Positions 35,116 through 44,545 are shown, numbered from the stretch's first letter. The stretch: DNA of 64,000 bases from Clostridium sp. JN-1 (GCF_003718715.1 NZ_CP033465.1:248001-312000), one strand, 5' to 3'. Made by a program: numbers and translations. The notes: generated from the letters alone by a model not told the origin.

Positions 35116-35368
35116 TAAAAAAGAACTTTTAAAACAAATTACTGCTGTAGATTTCATGGTTATAGATCTTCATTTATATCTTAACACTCATCCCAATGAT
35201 CGTAATGCCCTTTCAAAGTATAACTCATTTGCAGTTGAAGCTAATAGGTTAAAACAAAATTATGAAAGATGTTTTGGACCTTTATCTTATGGAGCTTGCA
35301 GTGAGTATCCATGGCAATGGATAAGTGAACCATGGCCGTGGGAATATGAAGCTAATTTTAGGCTTTAA
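35108..35368 (+). CDS. cotJB: Spore coat protein CotJB
   Basis: The 86-residue protein starts at GTG 35108, 8 nt after GGAGGGGG, matching the family's usual size. The ATG at 35081 has no ribosome binding site. It has TAVDFMVIDLHLYLNTHPND near the N-terminus and the C-terminal aromatic run (CSEYPWQWISEPWPWEYEAN) typical of CotJB. It overlaps cotJA by 8 nt and is followed by cotJC 17 nt later. Confidence 0.93.
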   Translation: MNDKKELLKQITAVDFMVIDLHLYLNTHPNDRNALSKYNSFAVEANRLKQNYERCFGPLSYGACSEYPWQWISEPWPWEYEANFRL

Positions 35369-35385
35369 AGGGAGGAGAGAAGTAT

Positions 35386-35985
35386 ATGTGGTCATATGAA
35401 AAAAGGTTGGAATATTCAGTAAAGATTAAAAATCCTGATCCTCGAATGGCAAAGATAATTATTACACAATATGGTGGTCCTGATGGAGAGTTAGGAGCAT
35501 CACTTAGATACCTTAGCCAGAGATTCTCTATGCTGACATCTCAAGCTATAGCAACGTTAAATGATATTGGTACAGAGGAATTAGCACATCTTGAAATGGT
35601 TGGAGCAATGTTTCATCAGCTCATAGAAGGTGCAAGCCTTGAAGAACTTAAAGCAGCAGGTCTTGAAGCATACTATGCAGATCATGGTAAAGGGATTTAT
35701 CCTGTAAGTGCTTCGGGTGTCCCATTTACTGCAGCTTATATCCAATCAAAAGGAGATCCTATAGTGGACTTAACTGAGGATTTAGCAGCTGAACAAAAAG
35801 CAAGAGCAACTTATGAATATCTTCTAAATTTCGCTGATGATCCAGATGTTATAGAACCTTTAAAATTTCTTAGGGAAAGAGAAATTGTACATTACCAAAG
35901 ATTCGGTGAATCGCTTAGAATAGTGCAGGAGTATTTACAAGAACCTAAGTTATTTATGATGTCAAAACATGATCTTATGAAATAA
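35386..35985 (+). CDS. cotJC: Spore coat protein CotJC, manganese-catalase family
   Basis: The 199-residue four-helix-bundle protein has the Mn-catalase ligand pattern: Glu in YGGPDGELGASLRYLSQRF, EELAHLEMV with Glu/His, and later Glu/His in REREIVHYQRFGESL. CotJC is an inner-coat protein of clostridial and bacillus spores with presumed peroxide-detoxifying activity. GGGAGGAG precedes the ATG. A terminator at 36026 ends the operon. Confidence 0.94.
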   Translation: MWSYEKRLEYSVKIKNPDPRMAKIIITQYGGPDGELGASLRYLSQRFSMLTSQAIATLNDIGTEELAHLEMVGAMFHQLIEGASLEELKAAGLEAYYADHGKGIYPVSASGVPFTAAYIQSKGDPIVDLTEDLAAEQKARATYEYLLNFADDPDVIEPLKFLREREIVHYQRFGESLRIVQEYLQEPKLFMMSKHDLMK

Positions 35986-36025
35986 CGTAAAGTATCTAAG
36001 TACTTATATAATCATTTTCAATTAA

Positions 36026-36049
36026 CCCTTGATGTTTCAAGGGCTTTTT
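36026..36049 (+). terminator. cotJABC terminator
   Basis: The stem cccttga / tcaaggg with a 4-nt loop is followed by CTTTTTA, 41 nt after the cotJC stop. Confidence 0.75.
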
Positions 36050-36151
36050 ACTGCTATTAAAAAGATAGGATTATTTAAAATACTAATATGCATAAAAAAT
36101 GTACTAAAACAAAAACTAATATGTAAATATTAGTTTTTGTAGGAGGAAAAT

Positions 36152-36595
36152 ATGAAAATTGAAGCATTTTTTAGAGGAATAAAAAATACAAATGAAGTTG
36201 TTGATAAACTCAAAAGTGAAGGTATTAATGCTTATGCAGATATAAATGATCACTATCAATTAAATATGGGCGTAGAAAGTAACAAAGGACACCTTTTATC
36301 TAGTCCAACTAATTCTGGTTTAGTGATTAATTCTGGACTTCCAATGGAAGATAGAGATAAATCTCCTTTGCTTGCAGCTAGCCCTATGGTAAGTGGAATG
36401 GGAAATTTTGAAGAAATAGAAGATATAAATTACAGAGTTATAGTAGATACAGATTCTAGCAGTAAAGAAAGAGCTGAGGAAATAATAAAATCCCTTGGAG
36501 GATCATTAGATGACCCTAATTTAAATATTCAAAATCATGTAAAAGCAGTAGATCTTACTAAAGCAGATCCGGGATTTTTGAAAACACTTAAATGA
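36152..36595 (+). CDS. Hypothetical protein, stress-protein-like
   Basis: The 147-residue soluble protein begins MKIEAFFRGIKNTNEVVDKL, with an alpha/beta N-terminus reminiscent of small stress-type domains. A glycine/serine-rich middle (SSPTNSGLVINSGLP) and a second alpha/beta segment (YRVIVDTDSSSKERAEEIIK, SLGGSLDDPN) follow. I do not recognise a named family with confidence. GAGGA precedes the ATG. It is monocistronic, bounded by terminators on both sides, and follows the spore-coat operon. Confidence 0.65.
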   Translation: MKIEAFFRGIKNTNEVVDKLKSEGINAYADINDHYQLNMGVESNKGHLLSSPTNSGLVINSGLPMEDRDKSPLLAASPMVSGMGNFEEIEDINYRVIVDTDSSSKERAEEIIKSLGGSLDDPNLNIQNHVKAVDLTKADPGFLKTLK

Positions 36596-36597
36596 GT

Positions 36598-36630
36598 AAA
36601 GCCCTTGTTATTTCAAGGGCTTTAATTTTT
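36598..36630 (+). terminator. Intrinsic terminator
   Basis: The 10-bp perfect stem aaagcccttg / caagggcttt with a 6-nt loop is followed by AATTTTT, just after the stop codon. Confidence 0.85.
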
Positions 36631-36731
36631 ATAATAAAAATTTAGATTAAGTAATTTAGGTAAATAAATGTTGACATACTAGTTACTATATGGATTATAA
36701 TATTAAGTATATCTAAAAGGGGGTAAATTTT

Positions 36732-37916
36732 ATGGTTTCGGAAAAAATGTATGAACTAGGTAGTAAAGAATCAACAATAAGGGCTATTTCTGAATATGGG
36801 AAAAAAAGAGCAAGCATAGTTGGACAAGACAATATATTTGATTTTAGTTTAGGAAATCCAAATGTTCCAGCACCAAAATATATCAAAAAAGCAATAATAG
36901 ATATTTTAAATACTGAAGATCCTTGTAGTGTTCATGGTTATACAGCTGCACCTGGAGACTTAGAAGTTAGAAAATTAATAGCAGAGAGTTTAAATAAAAG
37001 ATTTGAAACAAGTTTTTCAGCTAAGAATTTATTTATGACAAATGGAGCAACTGCTTCGATAAGTACTTGTTTTAAAGCATTAAGTGAACCAGAGGATGAA
37101 TTTATTGTTTTTGCACCATATTTCCCTGAATATAAATGCTTTGTAGAAGCTGCAGGGGCAAAACTCATAGTTGTTCCAGCTAATATAAATGATTTCCAAG
37201 TTAATTTTTCAGAATTTGAAAAAAAAATTAATAAAAATACTAAAGCGGTTATTGTAAATTCACCTAATAATCCAAGTGGAGTAGTTTATTCAGAAAAAAC
37301 AATTATTAAATTAGTAAATATATTGAGAGAAAAGGAAAAGGAATATAATCACCCAATATTCTTAATATCAGATGAGCCTTATCGTGAAATTGCATATGAT
37401 AATATTCAAGTACCATACTTAACAAAGTATTATAATAATACTTTAGTATGTTATTCATATAGTAAGTCTTTTTCACTGCCTGGTGAAAGAATTGGATACA
37501 TAGTAATTCCTAATGAAATTATCAATTTTGATGTCATATTTAACGCTATTTCTGGTGCAGCAAGAGTTTTAACTCATGTAAATGCTCCATCATTATTTCA
37601 AAAAGTAGTTGCAAAATGTGCAGGTATGCCTTCTGATATAAGTATTTATGAAAAGAATAAAGATTTATTATACAATGGTTTAATTAAAGCAGGGTTTTCG
37701 TGTGTAAAGCCTGAGGGAGCTTTTTACTTGTTTCCACAGTCATTAGAAGAGGATGATGCAGCTTTTTGTGAAAGAGCAAAAAAGTACGATTTATTATTAG
37801 TTCCGGGAAGAGATTTTGGCTGCCCAGGTCATTTTAGAGCAGCATACTGTGTTAAAACTTCAACAATTGAAAGATCACTTCCACTATTTAAAAAGTTGGC
37901 AGATGAATATAAATAA
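36732..37916 (+). CDS. PLP-dependent aminotransferase, class I/II
   Basis: The 394-residue protein has the class I fold: FDFSLGNPNVPAPKYI at the N-terminus, the cofactor-binding TNGATASISTCFKAL, VNSPNNPSGVVY, SDEPYREIAYD and the Schiff-base lysine in CYSYSKSFSLPGERIGY. It most resembles aspartate/aromatic-type aminotransferases, but the substrate is not determined. AGGGGG precedes ATG 36732. It is a single-gene unit with a strong terminator shared with the convergent gene downstream. Confidence 0.9.
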   Translation: MVSEKMYELGSKESTIRAISEYGKKRASIVGQDNIFDFSLGNPNVPAPKYIKKAIIDILNTEDPCSVHGYTAAPGDLEVRKLIAESLNKRFETSFSAKNLFMTNGATASISTCFKALSEPEDEFIVFAPYFPEYKCFVEAAGAKLIVVPANINDFQVNFSEFEKKINKNTKAVIVNSPNNPSGVVYSEKTIIKLVNILREKEKEYNHPIFLISDEPYREIAYDNIQVPYLTKYYNNTLVCYSYSKSFSLPGERIGYIVIPNEIINFDVIFNAISGAARVLTHVNAPSLFQKVVAKCAGMPSDISIYEKNKDLLYNGLIKAGFSCVKPEGAFYLFPQSLEEDDAAFCERAKKYDLLLVPGRDFGCPGHFRAAYCVKTSTIERSLPLFKKLADEYK

Positions 37917-37936
37917 GTTATGTAATAAAATATACA

Positions 37937-37976
37937 AAAAGTACTAAGAAGTCAATTGATTTCTTAGTACTTTTTT
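37937..37976. terminator. Bidirectional terminator
   Basis: A 14-bp stem (aaaagtactaagaa / ttcttagtactttt) with a 10-nt loop has a T-run on the plus side and a matching A-run for the minus strand. It lies between convergent genes. Confidence 0.85.
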
Positions 37977-37979
37977 ACT

Positions 37980-38549
37980 CTAACGACTTATCTTTTCTTC
38001 CCACCATGAATAACCTACAGTTGCTGCAGCAGGTTGATTAGGTGTCTCAGGATTTGATAAGAAAATTAAAAATGATCCGCCAGGAGGGAAAATGAACTTC
38101 CCAACTTCTTCATCACCAACAGTAGTATCTGGAAGAGCTCTTCTAACAAATGCTTTTGTTCCGCCGCGTGGATCATTAATTACATTAATTGCTTCAAGCA
38201 ATCCTATTTTTGGTTCTGGTAGTGGACAAAGAGTTGTATTACCAGGGGTTACTGTTGTAACTCTTTTTGGGTGTCCTGATGGATGACTGTTAAACAATAT
38301 TTGTACCCTTATTGGTGATTCTCCGGTATTTGTAACCTGCCAAGAATAAACGTGCAAGTTAACATCGGAACTAGTAGGATTAAATAAGCCTGCCCATGCA
38401 TTCCTGCCATTTCCAAATTTCAATTCATTTGTAGCACCGATAAAGTACTTTCCTTGAAGCGATAGATACAAGGCATATGGCATGCCGGCTGCTTGAGTTA
38501 TTGGATTTGGTAAAAAAGTTGAGTTCTTATTATTATTGCATGTTTCCAT
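37980..38549 (-). CDS. Uncharacterised beta-rich protein, paralog A
   Basis: The 189-residue protein shares conserved blocks with the next gene upstream: FLPNPITQAA-MPYALYLSLQ, AWAG-NP, VNLHVY-W-VTN-GE, PLP-P near the middle, EEVGKFIFPPGGSF, and a final WWEEKI. It looks beta-rich and soluble, with no signal peptide, membrane segment or catalytic motif. The family appears clostridial; I cannot assign it a database name with certainty. A good AGGAGG site precedes the ATG at 38549. The gene is 22 nt from its paralog. Confidence 0.75.
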   Translation of the reverse strand: METCNNNKNSTFLPNPITQAAGMPYALYLSLQGKYFIGATNELKFGNGRNAWAGLFNPTSSDVNLHVYSWQVTNTGESPIRVQILFNSHPSGHPKRVTTVTPGNTTLCPLPEPKIGLLEAINVINDPRGGTKAFVRRALPDTTVGDEEVGKFIFPPGGSFLIFLSNPETPNQPAAATVGYSWWEEKISR

Positions 38550-38571
38550 TTAGGTTAATTCCTCCTATCGT

Positions 38572-39153
38572 TTATTTATTTTCTCGAATTTTTTCTTCCC
38601 ACCATCCAAAAGCAACTCGGCCTTTTCCAATTTGATTTGATGCTTCTAAATTGGATAAGGAAATAATAAATGATCCCCCTGGTGGAAATATAAATTTACC
38701 AACTTCTTCACTTGCAATTGTAACCTCTGAAGTAACTTTTATTGTAAATATATTGTCTCCATCATATGGTTCATCAATTACATTGTTTGCTTGAAGCAAG
38801 TTTACTCTTGGTTTTGGCAGTGGTCTAAGAGCAGTATTAGCTGGTGTTACTAATTCTGATTTAATAGATTCTCCAGATGGCTCTGCATTAAACCATATTC
38901 GTGCTATTAATGGTGCTTCTCCAATATTAGTAACAGTCCAAACGTATACGTGAAGATTTACTCTAGAATTAACTGGGTTTACTAGTCCTGCCCATGCTAT
39001 ATTTTCATTTTCAAATTCCATATTATCTGCATATCCTACAAAGTATTTTCCTTGAAGCGATAAATATAAAGCATAAGGCATATTAGCTGCTTGAGTTATT
39101 GGATTAGGCAAAAAAATTGAATTTTTATAATTGTTATACTCTCCCAATTTCAT
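38572..39153 (-). CDS. Uncharacterised beta-rich protein, paralog B
   Basis: The 193-residue protein is a clear tandem duplicate of the downstream gene, with the same block order (FLPNPITQAANMPYALYLSL, AWAGLVNPVNSRVNLHVYVW, PLPKPRVNLLQANNVIDEP, EEVGKFIFPPGGSF, WWEEKI). ATG 39153 after GGAGGTG is chosen; a GTG immediately before it is in frame. The pair form one minus-strand operon. Two diverged copies suggest a heteromeric surface or structural assembly, but that is conjecture. Confidence 0.75.
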   Translation of the reverse strand: MKLGEYNNYKNSIFLPNPITQAANMPYALYLSLQGKYFVGYADNMEFENENIAWAGLVNPVNSRVNLHVYVWTVTNIGEAPLIARIWFNAEPSGESIKSELVTPANTALRPLPKPRVNLLQANNVIDEPYDGDNIFTIKVTSEVTIASEEVGKFIFPPGGSFIISLSNLEASNQIGKGRVAFGWWEEKIRENK

Positions 39154-39414
39154 CACACCTCCTATTAGAGCATTTCCTAATAGAAATACCCTCCTTAGTC
39201 ATATAATATTTAGAATTTATTAGTTTGGTGCGAATAGATACATAAAAACTGTTTAAGACAAGATATTTTATTTTTATGAGCAAAATATAATAGAAAAGTA
39301 TAAATTAAAAAAAATAACTAATAATAGGTGATATAAATGATTACAGTATGCATTTAAAAGCATTACTGCCATAAAATATTTTCCGTAATGTGATATAGGG
39401 GGATAGGATAACTA

Positions 39415-41268
39415 ATGCTTAAAAAGTTTTTAGACGTTTTATTAGGAGAACCTTTATCTAATGAACAAGGTAGTCATGAGAAGTATAATATTCCTTTTGG
39501 ACTTGCAATCATGGCTAGTGATGCAATATCATCTGTGGCATATGCAGCTCAGGAAATTCTTTTTGTCTTAATAGTTTTGGGATCAGCAGCTTATAAGTGG
39601 CTAACATGGACTTCTTTTATGATCATAGGATTACTTATAATACTTACTATTTCATATATTCAAATCATTAGAGCTTATCCTCAAGGAGGAGGAGCCTATA
39701 AAGTAGCAAGAGAAAACCTAGGAGATAAGCCAGGATTAATTGCTAGTGCAGGTTTAATAATCGATTATATACTTACAGTTGCAGTTAGTGCTAGTGCTGG
39801 TGCAGATGCCATTGCCTCTGCATTTAGCAGCTTAATGCAGTATAAGGTTATTTTTGTTTTAATTATAATTACAGTTTTGACTATTTTAAATCTAAGGGGT
39901 ATAAGTGAATCGTCAAGGATTTTTGCCGTACCTACATATATCTTCATTTTTAGTATGATTTTCATGATCGTTTATGGTTTGTTTAAGTATTTTATTTTGA
40001 ACATTCATCCGCAGCCTATGTATGCTGTACCAAAAGTTGTAGGAGATTTATCAATATTTCTTATTTTAAGAGCTTTTTCTTCTGGATGTTCTGCCTTAAC
40101 TGGATTAGAATCAGTAAGTAATTCAGTTCCAAACTTTAAGGAACCCAGCCAGAGAAATGCAAAGATTGTTATGATATTATTGGCAGCTTTAATACTTTTT
40201 ATATTTGGAGGTACTTCAGTACTCGCAATATTTTATACAGCGATACCAATTACAAATGGGCCTACAGTTGTTTCACAAATAGCTTCTGCTATTTTTAGCA
40301 ATGGAATAATGTACTATGTTATACAATTTAGTACTGCTGTAATTTTACTTATGGCATGTAATACGGCTTACACAGGCTTCCCGATGCTGATGTACGTAAT
40401 TGGGAAGGATGGTTTTGCTCCAAGACAGTTTACTATTAGAGGCAAAAGACTTAGTTTTTCCTTTGGTATTGTTTCCTTATCATTTATAGCTTGTATTTTA
40501 GTTATTATATTTGGGGCTGATACGCATAGGTTGATTCCATTGTATGCAGTTGGAGTATTTACTTCTTTTACTTTGGGTCAATTTGGTATGGTAAGTCACT
40601 GGAGAAAAGAGCACAGTAAAGGTTGGATGAAACGTGCTATTATAAATGGCTTAGGTGCTGTGATTAGTTTGATGGCAACAGTAATAATTTTAGTTGAGAA
40701 ATTTAGCCAAGGTGCATATATAGTTGTAATTTTAATTCCAATAATAATTTTAATTCAGTTAAAGATTAAAGCTCATTATAATAAAGTTGCCGAAGGACTT
40801 AGTATTAGCAGATTAAATTTAAAAAAGATAAACTTTAGAATAAAATATAATCATATTGTAGTAGTTCCAATTGCAAGTTTAACCAGGGCAACTATAGGAG
40901 CACTTCAATATGCTCAAAGTGTAAGTGAGAATGTTATTGCCCTTAATATTTCAACAGATAAGGAAGAAATGGAAAAGTTAAAACGCAGGTGGAATGAATT
41001 AGATACAGATATATTACTTGTTACAAGGTATTCACCTTATAGAACTGTGGTTACTCCTTTGTTAAGAAGTATAGAACTAATTGCAAAGGCAGCAGGTGAA
41101 GATGAGAAGGTAACGGTGGTAGTACCGCAGTTTGTTACTCATGAACGATTTGGAGAAATCTTGCATAATCACACAAGTTTTTTTATTAGGGAATCACTGC
41201 TCAGAAATGATAATATAATAGTATCTACTTTCCCATATCATTTATCAGATGAAGATATTGATAAATGA
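39415..41268 (+). CDS. kimA: KimA-like potassium transporter (APC superfamily)
   Basis: The 617-residue protein aligns throughout with Bacillus KimA (YdaO). It has 12 membrane helices beginning MASDAISSVAYAAQEILFVL, then YPQGGGAYKVARENLG, KAFSSGCSALTG-type sequence (here RAFSSGCSALTGLESVSNSV), and a cytoplasmic C-terminal domain (about 470-617) starting near YNHIVVVPIASLTRATIGAL. KimA is an H+/K+ symporter inhibited by c-di-AMP. No ydaO-type riboswitch is visible in the 258-nt gap 39157-39414, where I see nothing else supportable. The ribosome binding site is GGGGGA. Confidence 0.85.
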   Translation: MLKKFLDVLLGEPLSNEQGSHEKYNIPFGLAIMASDAISSVAYAAQEILFVLIVLGSAAYKWLTWTSFMIIGLLIILTISYIQIIRAYPQGGGAYKVARENLGDKPGLIASAGLIIDYILTVAVSASAGADAIASAFSSLMQYKVIFVLIIITVLTILNLRGISESSRIFAVPTYIFIFSMIFMIVYGLFKYFILNIHPQPMYAVPKVVGDLSIFLILRAFSSGCSALTGLESVSNSVPNFKEPSQRNAKIVMILLAALILFIFGGTSVLAIFYTAIPITNGPTVVSQIASAIFSNGIMYYVIQFSTAVILLMACNTAYTGFPMLMYVIGKDGFAPRQFTIRGKRLSFSFGIVSLSFIACILVIIFGADTHRLIPLYAVGVFTSFTLGQFGMVSHWRKEHSKGWMKRAIINGLGAVISLMATVIILVEKFSQGAYIVVILIPIIILIQLKIKAHYNKVAEGLSISRLNLKKINFRIKYNHIVVVPIASLTRATIGALQYAQSVSENVIALNISTDKEEMEKLKRRWNELDTDILLVTRYSPYRTVVTPLLRSIELIAKAAGEDEKVTVVVPQFVTHERFGEILHNHTSFFIRESLLRNDNIIVSTFPYHLSDEDIDK

Positions 41269-41503
41269 TATATAAACTTAGAGTATAATTTCAGTAGGCA
41301 AAGATAGTAATAATTACTATATAAAAAATAACTTGATTTATATAATAAACTATGATAGAATAAATCGTAACTTAAATTAATGATAAATAATGTAACGCAA
41401 ATATATTTCAATTGGTACCTAATAATATAGTATACTAAATCGAGAGTTTGTTGGTTAGTTATTACAGTGATTTAAGAATAATATTATTTTTGGAGGTATA
41501 CAT

Positions 41504-41701
41504 ATGAATGGTATAGTAAAATGGTTTAATTCACAAAAAGGATTTGGATTTCTTACAGGAGACGATGGAAAAGATGTTTTCGTACATTTTTCTCAAATAA
41601 AAACAGATGGTTATAAGACACTTGAAGAAGGTCAAAAAGTTTCTTTCGACGTAGTTGAAGGACCAAAAGGACCTCAAGCAGAAAATGTTAAAATTCTTTA
41701 A
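41504..41701 (+). CDS. Cold-shock protein, CspA family
   Basis: The 65-residue single OB-fold protein has both RNA-binding motifs, KGFGFL (RNP1) and DVFVHF (RNP2), in [17 protein letters not shown] onward, and the canonical length. Such proteins are RNA chaperones. GGAGG precedes the ATG. The upstream gap (41269-41503) is AT-rich with a TATACT box near 41431, implying a leader of about 70 nt, as is usual for csp mRNAs. A strong terminator follows. Confidence 0.96.
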   Translation: MNGIVKWFNSQKGFGFLTGDDGKDVFVHFSQIKTDGYKTLEEGQKVSFDVVEGPKGPQAENVKIL

Positions 41702-41716
41702 TTAGTGAATACTTAA

Positions 41717-41749
41717 CCCCTTGAATAGTTTGCTATTCAAGGGGTTTTT
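41717..41749. terminator. csp terminator
   Basis: The 12-bp perfect stem ccccttgaatag / ctattcaagggg with a 4-nt loop is followed by TTTTTGTTTTT. It lies between convergent genes. Confidence 0.9.
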
Positions 41750-41766
41750 GTTTTTAAAATATAGAC

Positions 41767-42828
41767 TTATTCAAACTTTACCCACTTTCTTTCTAAGCTG
41801 CTCTTTTGGGCAAGCTCAATTATTCTTATTGTATTTCTTGCTTGTTTAGGAGTTACCTGCAATTCAGCTTCTCCAAGAATTGAAAGATAGACATTTTCAT
41901 AAAATTTTCTATAGTCACCTGCTTCACTTTCAATTTTACCTGTAAAATGCAAGTTATTTGTTTCGGTATTTATATTTCCCCACAGAGAGCTTGGTTCTAC
42001 ACCCCAATTTTCAATATCTTTTGGCATTAGACCATTTTTCAAGTTTTCTTCTTGAACATCCATACCATATTTAATAAAAGAGCCTTTTTTACCTAAAATA
42101 GTGAAATGAGGTCCTTGTTCTCTTACAAGCATTCCTGCTTTTAATGTAACCTTTAAATTGTTGTAAGCTAGGATAACCTCGAAGTTATCAATGACTTTTC
42201 CAGAATTCCTTTGAATTCTCAAGTCACCAAATACTTCATCTGGGAGCCCAAAAAGGCATTGAGCTTGATCTATGAGATGAGAGCCAAGATCATATAAAAT
42301 TCCGGAACCTGGCAAGTCCTTTTCTTTCCATGGACTCTTTTTAATATAATTTCTAAATCTATCAAAATGGGCTTCATACTCTACTATATTCCCAAGAAGA
42401 CCGCTTTCTATAACTTTTTTTACAGTTCTGAAGTCACTATCCCATCTTCTATTTTGGTTTACAGTTAATATCTTATTTTTTGACTTTGCAAGTTTTAAAA
42501 GTTCGTCAGCTTCCTTTGAAGTTACTGTAAGTGGTTTTTCAACTATTACATTTTTATAGTTTTCAAGAGCAGCTTTTGCAAGTTTAAAGTGTATACTGTT
42601 TGGAACTGCAAGTACAACGAGATCTATATTTTTGTCATTTAAAATTTCGTCTGTATTAGAAGTTATAAGTGTATTTGGATATTTGGAATTTAGGTTTTTT
42701 ATATTATCTTCCTTTGTTTCGTAGACCTTATATAAGTTTAATCCAGATACACTTTCAATTATAGGTGCGTGGAAAACCCTCCCGGCACCCCCGTACCCAA
42801 TTAGTCCAACATTAATTTCTTTACTCAT
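41767..42828 (-). CDS. Gfo/Idh/MocA-family NAD(P)-dependent oxidoreductase
   Basis: The 353-residue protein has the Rossmann start INVGLIGYGGAGRVFHAPII, the conserved EKPLTVTSKEADELL (Lys of the EKP motif) and the C-terminal substrate domain with GSGILYDLGSHLIDQAQCLF. Members oxidise or reduce sugars and inositols. ATG 42828 after GGAGAGAG is the real start; the open frame runs on to 43038 but lacks a ribosome binding site there and crosses the divergent deoR promoter. The substrate is unknown. Confidence 0.9.
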   Translation of the reverse strand: MSKEINVGLIGYGGAGRVFHAPIIESVSGLNLYKVYETKEDNIKNLNSKYPNTLITSNTDEILNDKNIDLVVLAVPNSIHFKLAKAALENYKNVIVEKPLTVTSKEADELLKLAKSKNKILTVNQNRRWDSDFRTVKKVIESGLLGNIVEYEAHFDRFRNYIKKSPWKEKDLPGSGILYDLGSHLIDQAQCLFGLPDEVFGDLRIQRNSGKVIDNFEVILAYNNLKVTLKAGMLVREQGPHFTILGKKGSFIKYGMDVQEENLKNGLMPKDIENWGVEPSSLWGNINTETNNLHFTGKIESEAGDYRKFYENVYLSILGEAELQVTPKQARNTIRIIELAQKSSLERKWVKFE

Positions 42829-43017
42829 GAAAATCTCTCTCCTTTGATTAATATTATCCTTATGATATGTATAATGAAGATATTTACTTTTATTAATTAT
42901 TATAACATCTATTCTAGAAAGTATTTTTAAAATCCAAAATATTTTTAATTTTGATTTGTCTTGTAAAGGATTATATAATATGTTTGAGGGATAATGTATA
43001 AAAGGGAAGTGTATTTT

Positions 43018-43953
43018 GTGGACAGTGAAAAACAGCAATTGAGTATTGAAGCAGCAAAGTTATACTATAAGTCAGATTATAGTCAGCAGCAGATTGCATG
43101 CCAACTTGGAATATCAAGACCTACTGTGTCGAGGCTTCTACAATATGCTAAAGAAAAGGGTTTCGTGAAAATTAACATTGTAGATCCATTTGATGATTTA
43201 GATAAGATGTCATATCAATTAAAGGAAAAATATGAACTAAAAGATGTCCGCGTTGTTTTTTCACCAAAAGATGACTATGAACTTATAAGAAAATATATTA
43301 GTAAAGAAGCAGCAGAATATTTAAGCGAAGTTTTAAAAAATGGTGATATGCTTGGAGTGAGTTGGGGAACGACCATGTACGAGGTTGCAAAGAATCTTGT
43401 ACCTAAAAACCTTAAGGGTATTCAAGTAATTCAGTTAAAAGGAGGTATTAGTTATTCAGAAGTAAATACATATGCTTTTGAAACTATGGAGCTCTTTGCT
43501 GAAGCATTTCATACAGTACCAAGGTATTTGCCACTGCCTGTGATATTTGATAATGCAGCCGTAAAAGAAATGGTTGAAAATGATAGAAATATTAAGAGTA
43601 TTATAGAAATGGGAGTACACGCCAATATAGCAATTTTTACAGTTGGTACTGTGAGAGATGACGCATTACTGTTTCGTCTTGGATATTTAAATGAATCTGA
43701 AAAGAAGAGATTAAAACAAGAAAGTGTAGGAGATATCTGTTCAAGATTTTTCGATGAGAATGGTAAAGTTTGTAGTGAGGAGATAAATAATCGTACTATA
43801 GGAATATCTCTAGAAAATTTAAGGAAAAAGGAAAAGTCAATTTTAGTTGCAGGAGGATCACATAAAGTTAAGGCAATTAGGGCAGCTTTAAAAGGAAAAG
43901 ATGCTAATATATTTATTACAGATAAATATACTGCAAAAAAGCTTTTAGAATAG
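43018..43953 (+). CDS. deoR: Deoxyribonucleoside regulator DeoR (SorC family)
   Basis: The 311-residue protein closely follows Bacillus DeoR: the helix-turn-helix SDYSQQQIACQLGISRPTVS, then DMLGVSWGTTMYEVAKNLV and TVPRYLPLPVIFDNAAVKEM and VGDICSRFFDENGKVCSEEI of the sugar-phosphate-binding domain. It represses deoxynucleoside catabolic genes until deoxyribose-5-phosphate binds. GTG 43018 is selected (AAGGGAAG 8 nt upstream), giving the same N-terminus as Bacillus DeoR. The earlier ATG 42994 lacks a site. It heads the deo cluster. Confidence 0.93.
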   Translation: MDSEKQQLSIEAAKLYYKSDYSQQQIACQLGISRPTVSRLLQYAKEKGFVKINIVDPFDDLDKMSYQLKEKYELKDVRVVFSPKDDYELIRKYISKEAAEYLSEVLKNGDMLGVSWGTTMYEVAKNLVPKNLKGIQVIQLKGGISYSEVNTYAFETMELFAEAFHTVPRYLPLPVIFDNAAVKEMVENDRNIKSIIEMGVHANIAIFTVGTVRDDALLFRLGYLNESEKKRLKQESVGDICSRFFDENGKVCSEEINNRTIGISLENLRKKEKSILVAGGSHKVKAIRAALKGKDANIFITDKYTAKKLLE

Positions 43954-43980
43954 CAGCGTGAAATAAATTTCATACTACTA

Positions 43981-44009
43981 TTTACAATTGTTCAAAAAAG
44001 ATTTATTAT
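43981..44009 (+). promoter_or_regulatory. cdd promoter with DeoR-like box
   Basis: TTTACA (43981-43986) and TATTAT (44004-44009) are 17 bp apart. The spacer holds attgttcaaaaaag, nearly the same as the spacer of the deoC promoter at 44565-44594, suggesting a common DeoR-binding half-site. Confidence 0.6.
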
Positions 44010-44047
44010 GTATTTGTAATAGAAATTGAAGGGAGGATGTAATTTCA

Positions 44048-44446
44048 ATGGATTATAAAAATTTAGTTTCCAAGGCTTTTGAAGGAAGAAAAAATGCGTA
44101 TGCTCCTTATTCTAATTTTAAAGTTGGTGCAGCTGTACTTGCTGAAGATGGGAAGGTTTATACGGGCTGTAATATAGAAAATGCTTCATATGGTGCAACA
44201 AATTGTGCAGAAAGAACTGCTATATTCAAAGCTGTATCAGAAGGAAATAAAACCATAAAAGCTATTGCGATTGTAGGAGTAGAAAACGATTATACATACC
44301 CTTGTGGTGTTTGCAGACAGGTTATATCAGAATTTGCCTCAAAGGACACAAAAATAATATTGGGGAAAAATGAAGACGAATATTTAGTTAAAACATTGGA
44401 TGAATTACTGCCGGGAGCTTTTACTAAAGAAGATTTAAATAAATAA
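44048..44446 (+). CDS. cdd: Cytidine deaminase
   Basis: The 132-residue protein has the tetrameric cytidine-deaminase motifs: YAPYSNFKVGAAVLAEDGK, catalytic NCAERTAIFKA (zinc Cys and Glu) and PCGVCRQVISEF (two zinc Cys). It deaminates (deoxy)cytidine to (deoxy)uridine, feeding Pdp and DeoC encoded downstream. GGGAGGATG precedes ATG 44048. It has its own promoter carrying the same box as the deoC promoter. Confidence 0.96.
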   Translation: MDYKNLVSKAFEGRKNAYAPYSNFKVGAAVLAEDGKVYTGCNIENASYGATNCAERTAIFKAVSEGNKTIKAIAIVGVENDYTYPCGVCRQVISEFASKDTKIILGKNEDEYLVKTLDELLPGAFTKEDLNK

Positions 44447-44545
44447 ATGTTTTAATTTTAAGTAAAAAATATATTAAATGAATTATAAAGAAGTGTTCTT
44501 TTATTTTGAAATTGGTTAAAAGAATGCTTTTAATTTGGAAACTTG

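Noticed and set aside
39157-39414. ydaO-type c-di-AMP riboswitch before kimA
   Set aside because: The gap lacks the conserved ydaO core and is short and AT-rich. Regulation through the protein remains possible.
41767-43038. Long (423-codon) version of the Gfo/Idh/MocA gene
   Set aside because: The first 70 codons cover the divergent deoR promoter and have no ribosome binding site. ATG 42828 has a strong one.
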